Source of the DNA: Flavobacteriaceae bacterium
Lineage (GTDB): Bacteria; Bacteroidota; Bacteroidia; Flavobacteriales; Flavobacteriaceae
DNA: 35,525 nucleotides
Direction of reading: 5' to 3'
NCBI GenBank assembly: GCA_947379965.1
Contig: CANCPC010000017.1
Span: 1-35,525, forward strand
Both the position numbers and the translations under genes were made by a program. Under the pieces are notes generated by a model. The model saw nothing but the letters and a program-made list of their open reading frames with translations. It was not told the origin of the DNA and searched no databases. Positions 28,053-35,525 of the stretch are shown here, piece by piece (positions within the stretch are counted from its first letter, which is position 1; each line of letters opens with the position of its first letter).

Positions 28053-28087
28053 ATAAAGAATGAGTAATCTTGTTTAAAAATTGCACA

Positions 28088-29707
28088 ATGTCATATATAA
28101 ATGTTACTATTGATATAAAACAACGATTGTTTTTATTGTTTACTTTAACAGCTACTTATGTGTCTTTTGGTCAAGGTTATGAAAACCCAATATTACCTGG
28201 TTTTTATCCAGATCCTAGTATTTGTAGAGTTGGAGACGATTATTATCTAGTAAATAGTAGTTTTGAATACTTTCCTGGAGTACCTATTTGGCATAGTAAT
28301 GATATGGTCCATTGGGAGCAAATAGGTAATGTTCTTAATCGCCCATCTCAACTCCCATTGTTTAATTGTAAACCCTCCAATGGTATATATGCACCTACAA
28401 TACGTTACCACAAAGGTGTTTTTTATATGGTGGTAACATTAGTAAATGAAAATAAGGCGTATCAAAATTTTTATGTAACAACAACTAACCCTTCAGGACC
28501 TTGGAGTGAACCTATAAAAGTAGATCAAAGTGGTATCGATCCTTCATTGTTTTGGGATGATGATGGTAAAGTGTATTTCCAATCCAATAGAGCAACTAAA
28601 TCATCTGACCCAAGAGCTATTTATCAAAGCGAAATAGATTTAAATACGGGTAAAAGATTAAGTGAAATAAAAAACCTATGGAATGGTAGCGGTGGTAGTT
28701 ATGTTGAAGGACCTCACCTATACAAAAAAGATGGATATTATTATTTACTTACTGCCGAAGGAGGTACTTCTTATGGTCATACCGTTGCAATAGGCAGAAG
28801 TAAATCAGTTTGGGGCCCATTTGAAAGCTGTCCTCACAATCCAATTTTAACGAATAGGATGTCCTATAGTAAGCTCCAAGGTACAGGTCATGCCGATATA
28901 GTACAAGCTAAAGATGGCAGTTGGTGGATGGTGCATTTAGCATTTCGTCCTGCTGTTGATGGAATTCATTTTATTGGCAGAGAAACTTGTCTAACACCAA
29001 TAGAATGGAAAACAGGTGAATGGCCAATAGTGAATGCAAATGGACAAAGTGATATTCTTATTACTAAAACACCTCCAAATTTAAAATCAGAATTACCAAA
29101 GCCATTCAGTCAACTTATAAGTACAGACTTCGATCAACCAATTGGTTTTGAATGGTTGTATTTGCGCAATCCAGTTCCGTCTAATTATAGTCTTAATGAA
29201 CGTTCAGGTTATTTGCGATTAAAAGGTGCAGCTGCAAGTTTATACGATTTAGATTCTCCAACAATGATAGCAAGACGACAACAACATTTTAATTTTCAAG
29301 CTAGTACCAAAATGGATTTTAATCCTAAACAAATCAATGAAGAGGCTGGGTTGACCATTATGATGGATAATCGTTTTCATTACGATTTATATATTAGTCA
29401 GGTAAATGGTAAACGGGTAGTCAACTTGCGTTATACACTCGATGCTATAAATCAAGTGATGCGGCAAATTCCTTTGCCTGATGGTGCAATAGATTTAATG
29501 GTTCATGGGGATAAAAAAATGTATAGCTTTTACTATAAAACAAGTAATGGAACGCCTATGGAAATAGGTAAACTAAATACGCGGTTTTTAGGTACTGAAG
29601 TTAGTGGTGGATACAATGGCGTAATCATTGGTTTGTATGCAACAGGAAATGGTATATCGGCTTCTGTAAATGCCGATTTTGATTGGTTTAAATATCAACC
29701 AGAATAA
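28088..29707 (+). CDS. GH43 beta-xylosidase / alpha-L-arabinofuranosidase with C-terminal beta-sandwich
   Basis: Exported 539-residue enzyme. I start it at ATG 28088; the same frame extends to a TTG at 28070, adding six residues before the signal peptide. Cleavage is predicted at VSFG before QGYE. The five-bladed propeller (about 30-330) has NPILPGFYPDPSI (D42, base), SGIDPSLFWDDDGKVYF (D151) and YVEGPHLYKK (E207, acid); IWHSNDMVHWEQIG and GTGHADIV are typical of the XynB-type subfamilies. Residues about 340-539 form the concanavalin-like C-terminal domain of beta-xylosidase-type GH43 (FDQPIGFEWLYLRNPV; AGLTIMMDNRFHYDLYI). It probably trims xylose or arabinofuranose from side chains or oligomers in the periplasm. 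It opens the right block after a gap with hairpins, so it may have its own promoter. Confidence 0.9.
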   Translation: MSYINVTIDIKQRLFLLFTLTATYVSFGQGYENPILPGFYPDPSICRVGDDYYLVNSSFEYFPGVPIWHSNDMVHWEQIGNVLNRPSQLPLFNCKPSNGIYAPTIRYHKGVFYMVVTLVNENKAYQNFYVTTTNPSGPWSEPIKVDQSGIDPSLFWDDDGKVYFQSNRATKSSDPRAIYQSEIDLNTGKRLSEIKNLWNGSGGSYVEGPHLYKKDGYYYLLTAEGGTSYGHTVAIGRSKSVWGPFESCPHNPILTNRMSYSKLQGTGHADIVQAKDGSWWMVHLAFRPAVDGIHFIGRETCLTPIEWKTGEWPIVNANGQSDILITKTPPNLKSELPKPFSQLISTDFDQPIGFEWLYLRNPVPSNYSLNERSGYLRLKGAAASLYDLDSPTMIARRQQHFNFQASTKMDFNPKQINEEAGLTIMMDNRFHYDLYISQVNGKRVVNLRYTLDAINQVMRQIPLPDGAIDLMVHGDKKMYSFYYKTSNGTPMEIGKLNTRFLGTEVSGGYNGVIIGLYATGNGISASVNADFDWFKYQPE

Positions 29708-29739
29708 TTTAAACTATTTAATTAATTATAAAAGCATCT

Positions 29740-32070
29740 ATGATAAAAACAAAAACGATATTCATTTTTTTTATTGTATTAGTACTTTTCAAGGGGAATG
29801 CCCAAAAAAATACGAATCAATTAAAGGAAGTGATTGATCAGTTAATAATGAATAAAAGGACTCTTTCTGTAAGTGTTAATCAATACGATACTGAGCATTA
29901 CAATTTACTGATAAATAAAAATAAAATTGCTGTAAAAGCATCAAAGCAACTTCAAAATGTGCAAAATAGTTCGTGGCAAATAAATACCAATGCAACTTTT
30001 TCAAAAGATAAGAAAGATGCTATAGATATTGAAGTAAAAATGAAATGTATTAGTGGTAAACTGAATTCAGCCAGTGTTTCTGTTGAATTTGATATTGCTA
30101 ATTGGAGTGAGAAAAATTATGTATTAATGCCATCAGCTGTTTATAATGGTAACCGGTATGACTGGCGAAGGTTACGTTATTCCCCTAAATTGTATGAAGT
30201 GCAAGATATAGGTAAAGACAAATCCATAATTTTAACAGATATTCCAAAGCTTAATGGAAATGGAGAAGTGTCTCGAATTCAAGTTCGCAGCGGAGATATG
30301 GCCTTGCCAAGTATCGGTTTTATTTCAGACACTACTAAAACAGGTTTATGGTTATTAACAAAACAAGGTAATGATTTAGGAGATTATGGTTTTGGTATTA
30401 CAGAGTCTAAGGATAGAACAAAAGCTACTATTGCAATTACCTCCCCATTAGTCCGAGAGCAATTTGTTTATAAAATCTGTGATGCTCACCATCCAAGTTG
30501 GGATGTGCCAAAAGACTTTAAATCGGGTGATGAAGTAGTAATCACATTGCGATTATATGGTTTTAAAGCACCAAAAACCCAATCTATATTTGATAAATAT
30601 GCACAAATAAGAAAAGATTATTCAGGTGATTCTTTACTTGCTAATGCCCTGCCTTATTCTACTTGTATGCAAATGTTAGAGCAAAAGTTTAATGAAAAAA
30701 ACTTTGTACAAAAATATGGTTATTACTCTGTTGGTCTTCGAGAAAATTATTTACAAGATTGGCAAATAGGTTGGACTGGCGGAATGATTAGTACTTATCC
30801 ATTATTGTTTGCAGGAAGCGAAGAAACCAAAAATAATGTTTTACATAATTTTGATTGGTTGTTCCCAAATGGTATTAGTCCCTCTGGTTTTTATTTTGAT
30901 GCAGGAAGAAATGGTACCGAATGGATTGGCGGTGATATCAGGAAACCTCATACAAAAAACTGGCACTTAATTCGTAAAAGTGGCGATGCTGTTTGGTATA
31001 TAATCAAACAATTTATGTTGATGGAAAAAACGGGTATAATTGTAAAGAAAAATTGGAAAGAAGGCAATCAAAAAGTATGTGATGCTTTTGTTAAATTATG
31101 GGATAATAATCACCAGATTGGGCAGTTTGTAAATAGTGAAACCGGTGAGATAATTGTGGGTGGTTCTAGTAGTGGAGCTATTGTTCCGGCCGCATTAGCT
31201 TTAGCATCAAATTATTACCAAGAACCTAAATATTTGCAAACAGCAATTGCTATTGCAGATTATTACAATACAAGTTTTACTCAAAAAGGGATAACTTGTG
31301 GCGGTCCTGGTGATGCTTTACAAAATTTCGATTCTGAATCTGCGGCAGCATTGGTAGAAAGCTATGTTACTCTCTATGAGGTTACAAATGACAAAAAATG
31401 GTTGTCCATTGCTGAAAATGCTGCAAAACAATTAGCCACTTGGGTTGTTTCTTACAATTATAGTTTTGATGTGACAAGCGATTACGGCAAAGCGCATATA
31501 TTTACTAATGGTACTGTTTATGCGAATACACAAAACAAGCATGCAGCACCTGGATTATGCACCGCATCAGGAGTAGGATTACTAAAATTATATCGATATA
31601 CAGGAGATGCATTTTACCTTGAATTAATCCAGGATATTGCACATAATATTACTCAGTATTTACCACATCCAAAAAAGCCACTTGGCAAAGCACCTTTCGG
31701 ATTTGTTAGTGAACGAATCAATATTAGTGATTGGGAAGGATTAGAAAACATTGGTTATGTATTGCCTATATCTACTTGGGCTGAAACTTCATTAATGTTA
31801 ACTACTATTGAATTACCAGGTATTTATATACAAAAAGATAAAGGAATAGTAACAGCATTTGATAATGTGAATACAAAAATTATTAGTAACACATCAGATT
31901 CTTTGGTTGTTAATTTTAGTAATACAACTCCATCAGACGCTATTATAACTCTAATGGTTGAAAATAGTACAGACGCAAAAAACAATAATATGGGTGAAAA
32001 TTATATTAAAGATTTACCCACAATAAGGCTACTATCTGGCCAAAATAAATCAATAACTTTTAAAAAATAA
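29740..32070 (+). CDS. Exported (alpha/alpha)-barrel glycoside hydrolase-like protein, family unknown
   Basis: 776 residues, signal peptide ending KGNA before QKNT. Residues about 30-285 look like a beta-sandwich (KLNSASVSVEFDIANWS; VITLRLYGFKAP). About 300-690 is helical with the rhythm of a six-hairpin toroid: LRENYLQDWQIGWTGG, FYFDAGRNGTEWIGG, VGGSSSGAIVPAALALAS, GGPGDALQNFDSESAAAL, and HAAPGLCTASGVGLLKLY. A beta C-terminal domain (about 695-776) ends the chain. The layout resembles clan GH-L/GH-M-like and GH127/GH154-type proteins, but I cannot assign a family. Conserved-looking acids in LQDW, YFDAGRNGTEW and NFDSESAA are candidate catalytic residues. Neighbours (GH43, esterase 2 bp downstream, GH29) imply a role on the same glycan. 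Function unknown. Confidence 0.55.
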   Translation: MIKTKTIFIFFIVLVLFKGNAQKNTNQLKEVIDQLIMNKRTLSVSVNQYDTEHYNLLINKNKIAVKASKQLQNVQNSSWQINTNATFSKDKKDAIDIEVKMKCISGKLNSASVSVEFDIANWSEKNYVLMPSAVYNGNRYDWRRLRYSPKLYEVQDIGKDKSIILTDIPKLNGNGEVSRIQVRSGDMALPSIGFISDTTKTGLWLLTKQGNDLGDYGFGITESKDRTKATIAITSPLVREQFVYKICDAHHPSWDVPKDFKSGDEVVITLRLYGFKAPKTQSIFDKYAQIRKDYSGDSLLANALPYSTCMQMLEQKFNEKNFVQKYGYYSVGLRENYLQDWQIGWTGGMISTYPLLFAGSEETKNNVLHNFDWLFPNGISPSGFYFDAGRNGTEWIGGDIRKPHTKNWHLIRKSGDAVWYIIKQFMLMEKTGIIVKKNWKEGNQKVCDAFVKLWDNNHQIGQFVNSETGEIIVGGSSSGAIVPAALALASNYYQEPKYLQTAIAIADYYNTSFTQKGITCGGPGDALQNFDSESAAALVESYVTLYEVTNDKKWLSIAENAAKQLATWVVSYNYSFDVTSDYGKAHIFTNGTVYANTQNKHAAPGLCTASGVGLLKLYRYTGDAFYLELIQDIAHNITQYLPHPKKPLGKAPFGFVSERINISDWEGLENIGYVLPISTWAETSLMLTTIELPGIYIQKDKGIVTAFDNVNTKIISNTSDSLVVNFSNTTPSDAIITLMVENSTDAKNNNMGENYIKDLPTIRLLSGQNKSITFKK

Positions 32071-32072
32071 TT

Positions 32073-33602
32073 ATGAAAAAACTTTTTACAATTTTTAAAA
32101 TAACTTGCCTATTATTTGGCACTTTAATTGCACAGGCATCAGTAAAACCTAATAGTTTGTTTTCTAACAATATGGTGTTGCAGCGAGGGGTGATAGTTCC
32201 TGTTTGGGGAACAGCAAAAGAGGGAGAAACTGTAACAGTAGAATTTGCAGGACAAAAACAAACGGCAGTGGCTACAGGTGGTAAATGGATAGTAAAATTA
32301 CAAGCTTTAAAAGAAGGTGGACCTTTCGAAATGACAATTAAAGGTGAGAATACTGTGGTTATAAAAAACATACTAATAGGTGAAGTATGGCTTTGTAGTG
32401 GACAAAGTAATATGGGGTTTCCGTTGAGGTCAGTTCGTGCTATTAATAATTATCCTAAAGTAGCCGATGTGTTAAAAGATGCACAGAATTTTCCTTTGAT
32501 TAGACAATTTTCTATACCATTAATAAAGAACACAGCTATACCTGGGTTAGTAGATGATGTAAATGGTAAATGGAAATTGTGTGATTCAACTTCTGCAAGG
32601 GATTTTTCTGCTGTTGGCTATTTTTTTGCAAGAGAACTATATAAAAAAATAAAGATGCCTATTGGTATTATTAATTCTTCCTATGGAGGTACTGCTTGCG
32701 AAAACTGGATGAGTAAAGAAACCTTAGAATCTTTTCCAGAGTTAAAGTCAATTTTTACAAATTATGAAACAGCAATAGCAGATTATCCTAAAAAATTAGA
32801 AGAATTTAAAAAGAATGAAAAATATTTGTTAGAAGGTTTCAAACGAGATTCTGCTGATGCTAGAAATTATAATAGAGAGTTGCCACGTAAACAATCTGCG
32901 CCAATGAGTCCAGCAGAACGCGGTGGTCCAACAGGTTTGTATAATACAATGATTGCACCATTAATTCCTTATGCGATTAAAGGGGCTGTGTGGTATCAAG
33001 GAGAAGCAAACGGAAGCCGAGGTTTGCAATATAGGACTTTATTGCCAGCTCTAATTAATAATTGGAGAAGCAAATGGGCTATAGGAGATTTTCCATTTTT
33101 AATAGTTCAGATTCCTGGTTGGAAAAATCATTTTCCTGAACTTAGAGAAGCTCAATTAATGACTTGGCAAAATGTGCCAAATACTTCAATGACTGTTATA
33201 AATGATTGTGATGATTCAGTAGACGTGCATCCAGGTAATAAACAACCTGTTGGTGAGCGATTGAGTTTAGCTGCAAGAGCACTTGCTTATGGAGAAAAAA
33301 TTGAATATTCTGGCCCAGTTTATGAAAGTATGAAAATTGAAGGAGCTACTATTGTACTTTCTTTTTCTCATGTTGGAAAAGGTTTGCTTGCAAAAGACGG
33401 AGAACTTAAAGATTTTAGTATTGCAGGTTCAGATAATAAGTTTGTTCCTGCTAAAGCAATTATTAAAGGAAAAACGGTTATTGTTTCTGCTGAAAGTATT
33501 CCTAATCCTATTGCTGCAAGATTAGGGTGGAATTTAACGCCTAAAATTAATTTATATAATCAAGATAATCTACCAGCAACACCTTTTAGAACCGATAAGT
33601 AA
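32073..33602 (+). CDS. Sialate O-acetylesterase-type SGNH esterase (copy 2)
   Basis: Exported 509-residue paralogue of the gene at 4553, signal peptide ending TLIA before QASV. Shared landmarks are NMVLQRGVIVPVWGTAKEGE, GEVWLCSGQSNMGF (S112), VGYFFARELYKKI, GIINSSYGGTACENWMS, AVWYQGEANG, and DVHPGNKQPVGERL (probable catalytic His386). The segment between the SGNH strands (residues about 235-285) is charged (KKLEEFKKNEKYLLEGFKRD) and unlike the proline-rich loop of copy 1, suggesting a different substrate pocket or acetyl position. It starts 2 bp after the preceding stop, so the two are likely translationally coupled. Confidence 0.87.
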   Translation: MKKLFTIFKITCLLFGTLIAQASVKPNSLFSNNMVLQRGVIVPVWGTAKEGETVTVEFAGQKQTAVATGGKWIVKLQALKEGGPFEMTIKGENTVVIKNILIGEVWLCSGQSNMGFPLRSVRAINNYPKVADVLKDAQNFPLIRQFSIPLIKNTAIPGLVDDVNGKWKLCDSTSARDFSAVGYFFARELYKKIKMPIGIINSSYGGTACENWMSKETLESFPELKSIFTNYETAIADYPKKLEEFKKNEKYLLEGFKRDSADARNYNRELPRKQSAPMSPAERGGPTGLYNTMIAPLIPYAIKGAVWYQGEANGSRGLQYRTLLPALINNWRSKWAIGDFPFLIVQIPGWKNHFPELREAQLMTWQNVPNTSMTVINDCDDSVDVHPGNKQPVGERLSLAARALAYGEKIEYSGPVYESMKIEGATIVLSFSHVGKGLLAKDGELKDFSIAGSDNKFVPAKAIIKGKTVIVSAESIPNPIAARLGWNLTPKINLYNQDNLPATPFRTDK

Positions 33603-33635
33603 TAATTTTTTTAATGTTATTTTAATATTATATAC

Positions 33636-35327
33636 ATGAAAAAGTTGTTATTATATATTTCACTTTTTATATTTCAGTTCTCTATACTTGGCCAAAATAC
33701 TTTGAATAATAGTAAAATGGATTGGTGGAAAGAAGCTCGATTTGGAATGTTTATTCATTGGGGTTTATATTCTTTGCCAGCAGGTGTTTGGGATGAAAAG
33801 GAAATTCCTGGTATTGGTGAATGGATAATGTTGCGGGGTAAAATTCCAACAAGTGATTATCAAAAATTAGCAGCAAAGTTTAATCCTATTCAGTTTAATG
33901 CGGATGCTTGGGTAAAACTTGCAAAAGATTCAGGCATGAAATATATAATAATTACAAGTAAGCACCACGATGGTTTTGCAATGTTTAAATCTAAAGATGC
34001 ATTTAACATTGTGGATGCTACTCCATTCAATAGAGATCCCATAGCTGATTTAGCCAAAGCTTGTAGAAAATATAAAATTAAGTTAGGGTTGTATTATTCT
34101 CAAGCTCAGGATTGGAATCATGCGGGTGGAGCTGCTGCTAGTGGGGGTCATTGGGATTCTGCACAAAACGGTAGCATGGATAAATATATTGATGATGTAG
34201 CAGTACCACAAGTGAAAGAAATTTTATCAGCCTACAATCCTGCTATTATTTGGTGGGATACGCCAATTGATATGAATAAAAATCGAGCAGACAGGATTGC
34301 TTCAGTAATAAAATCCTACCCTAATTTAATTACTAATAATCGTTTAGGTGGCGGTTATGAGGGAGATTTAGAGACACCCGAACAATATATTCCCGGAACT
34401 GGTATACCAGGAAAAAACTGGGAAAGTTGCATGACTATGAATAATACATGGGGCTTTAAAAGTAAAGATAATGCTTGGAAAAGTACTGTTGTAATTATTC
34501 GTAATCTTATTGATATAGCGTCTAAAGGAGGTAATTATTTATTAAATGTAGGGCCCACAGCTGAAGGTATTATACCGCAGCCATCTATAGAACGTTTACT
34601 AGAAGTAGGTAAATGGATGCAAAAAAATGGCACAGCTATTTATGGTACTTCAGCTAGTCCTTTTGCATATTTGCCATGGGGCAGGTGTACACAAAAAGGA
34701 AATCTATTGTATTTACATGTTTTTAATTGGCCTACCAATGGAATTATTAAATTACCATTGGCCAATAACGATATTGTAGATTCCTATTTATTATCAGATA
34801 AAAAAGTAAGTGTAAACAGAAGTAAAGCTAAAGATAGTAAATATATTGAAATCTATTTACCCCTAAAAGCACCCGATACAATTGCATCGATAGTGGTATT
34901 AAGGTTAAAAAGCAAACCTATCCTTACTATTCTAGATCCTATTCCTTCCTTAAAAAAATCAGCTACCGCTTCTTCTCAAAAAAATGATTCAACAAACCCT
35001 TCCTTAGCTTTTGATGGCAATGGTCGAAAAGGTTGGGTAGCTGCTGATACTGATAAAACAGGTTGGATTACTGTTGATTTAGGCAAGCCTACAAGCATTG
35101 GGAGTATTTCGATGACTGAAGCCGGCATGTTTGATAAATTCATAAAACGTTTTGAATTGCAATACAAAAAAGACGATAAATGGATAGCTATTTATGAAGG
35201 TAAAACTATTGGTGCAGGCTATTTTAAAACTTTTACTCCAATTATAAGTCAAGAATTTAGATTAAACGTTCTAGAGTCTACAAAAGCTCCTCAACTAAAA
35301 GAAATACAATTATATTTTGATGAATAA
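33636..35327 (+). CDS. GH29 alpha-L-fucosidase with C-terminal F5/8 type C (CBM32-like) domain
   Basis: Exported 563-residue retaining alpha-L-fucosidase, signal peptide ending SILG before QNTL. The catalytic barrel (about 25-350) shows WKEARFGMFIHWGLYSLPAG, ITSKHHDGFAMFKS, LGLYYSQAQDWNH and IIWWDTPID, with nucleophile D208; E249 in LETPEQYIPG is the likely acid/base by spacing. GGNYLLNVGPTAEGIIP is the classic GH29 segment. A beta-sandwich (about 355-425) follows, then a jelly-roll (about 430-563; SATASSQKNDSTNPSLAFDG, GWITVDLGKPTSIGSI, FELQYKKDDKWIAIYEG) of the F5/8 type C/CBM32 kind, which likely binds galactose or fucose ends. The relaxed-specificity GH29-A group is my guess. It is the last gene visible in the cluster. 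Confidence 0.93.
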   Translation: MKKLLLYISLFIFQFSILGQNTLNNSKMDWWKEARFGMFIHWGLYSLPAGVWDEKEIPGIGEWIMLRGKIPTSDYQKLAAKFNPIQFNADAWVKLAKDSGMKYIIITSKHHDGFAMFKSKDAFNIVDATPFNRDPIADLAKACRKYKIKLGLYYSQAQDWNHAGGAAASGGHWDSAQNGSMDKYIDDVAVPQVKEILSAYNPAIIWWDTPIDMNKNRADRIASVIKSYPNLITNNRLGGGYEGDLETPEQYIPGTGIPGKNWESCMTMNNTWGFKSKDNAWKSTVVIIRNLIDIASKGGNYLLNVGPTAEGIIPQPSIERLLEVGKWMQKNGTAIYGTSASPFAYLPWGRCTQKGNLLYLHVFNWPTNGIIKLPLANNDIVDSYLLSDKKVSVNRSKAKDSKYIEIYLPLKAPDTIASIVVLRLKSKPILTILDPIPSLKKSATASSQKNDSTNPSLAFDGNGRKGWVAADTDKTGWITVDLGKPTSIGSISMTEAGMFDKFIKRFELQYKKDDKWIAIYEGKTIGAGYFKTFTPIISQEFRLNVLESTKAPQLKEIQLYFDE

Positions 35328-35348
35328 AAATAGGTTGTGCTAATTTTG
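35316..35348 (+). promoter_or_regulatory. Bacteroidota-type promoter (TTTG - 21 bp - TAATTTTG)
   Basis: TTTG at 35316-35319 and TAATTTTG at 35341-35348, a full match to TAnnTTTG, are 21 bp apart, within the spacing reported for Bacteroides and Flavobacterium sigma-ABfr promoters. The -33 box lies inside the last codons of the GH29 gene. Transcription would start near 35355 and run right, out of the window, giving a leader of at least 170 nt before any gene. Confidence 0.55.
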
Positions 35349-35525
35349 TTGTAACATAAAGTAAAAAAGGATAGAAAAAACATATCGATTTTTTTTAAAA
35401 AATAACACATGAATGTATTTATTTAATGGTCTAAAATAGTAAAAAATTAAACCTTTAGATTCAAAAAAAAACATATTTCGAATGCTCAATTTTTCGATTA
35501 ACATATCTAATAGTTGCTAATATTT
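35328..35525 (+). other. Non-coding end of the window, likely leader of the next transcript
   Basis: No reading frame of note on either strand. It contains the -7 box of the promoter above and an A6 (35375-35380)/T8 (35389-35396) pair that could form a weak A-T hairpin. It is very AT-rich. It could be a long 5' leader, a small RNA, or simply the gap to the next gene. Confidence 0.4.

Larger units (their letters stand above)
27887..28087 (+). other. 201-bp gap separating middle and right blocks
   Basis: The longest gap between genes inside the cluster. It holds a possible terminator (27913-27943), a long perfect inverted repeat (27991-28032) and a short operator-like inverted repeat (28032-28052), each listed separately. 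TAATCTTG at 28065-28072 differs by one base from TAnnTTTG but lacks a clear -33 partner and is only 15 bp from the start codon, so I do not call it. Confidence 0.5.

Noticed and set aside
28065..28072. TAATCTTG as a -7 promoter box for GH43
   Set aside because: One mismatch, no TTTG box at proper spacing and only 15 bp from the start codon.
28070..28087. TTG start for the GH43 gene
   Set aside because: Adds only six residues; the ATG at 28088 gives a usual signal peptide.
101..35327. T9SS C-terminal sorting domains on the large exported enzymes
   Set aside because: The C-termini end in enzyme or binding domains and lack a typical sorting tail.
35375..35396. A6/T8 pair as terminator of the cluster
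   Set aside because: Pure A-T stem of six pairs is too weak, and it falls downstream of a better-supported outward promoter.
1..35525. tRNA, rRNA, CRISPR array, insertion sequence or phage genes
   Set aside because: None was seen: no repeat-spacer pattern, no transposase or integrase, no GC-richer RNA gene islands.

Overview
The window is AT-rich DNA from a member of the Bacteroidota. Several things point there. No Shine-Dalgarno-like sites precede the starts. Signal peptides mostly end in A/S/G followed by Gln. The final gap carries a TTTG / TAnnTTTG promoter. The enzymes are typical of a polysaccharide utilisation locus (PUL). The exact genus cannot be read from this stretch; Flavobacteriia, Sphingobacteriia and Chitinophagia are all possible.

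All sixteen convincing genes lie on the + strand, most only 2-48 bp apart. Fifteen encode exported proteins with type I signal peptides, and nearly all are carbohydrate-active enzymes. The left block (101-15121) holds a GH88/GH105-type unsaturated-uronyl hydrolase with an extra N-terminal domain, a heparinase II/III-like protein, a sialate O-acetylesterase-type esterase, an orphan TIM-barrel protein, a parallel beta-helix protein (GH141-like), a divergent GH95-like protein and a canonical GH95 fucosidase. A full-length cytoplasmic pyruvate carboxylase (15170-18631) follows. The middle block (18775-27886) holds a GH43-like protein, a 1538-residue multidomain heparinase II/III-like protein, a second beta-helix protein and an alpha/beta-hydrolase esterase. 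After a 201-bp gap with two inverted repeats, the right block (28088-35327) holds a GH43 xylosidase/arabinofuranosidase, an orphan (alpha/alpha)-barrel protein, a second sialate O-acetylesterase-type esterase and a GH29 fucosidase with an F5/8 type C domain. A good promoter at the end points out of the window.

Taken together (inference), the enzymes suit a branched, O-acetylated, uronic-acid-containing glycan with terminal L-fucose (or L-galactose) and pentose side chains. Esterases would remove acyl groups, GH29/GH95/GH141-like/GH43 enzymes would trim side chains, the two heparinase-like proteins would cut the backbone by beta-elimination, and the GH105-type enzyme would remove the unsaturated uronate. 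No sulfatase is present, which argues against sulfated fucoidan. No SusC/SusD pair, sugar transporter or regulator is present, so the window is probably part of a larger locus. Five enzyme families occur in pairs. Several members (the TIM-barrel protein, the (alpha/alpha) protein, both heparinase-like proteins, the divergent GH95) do not match a characterised family with certainty and are the best candidates for new activities.
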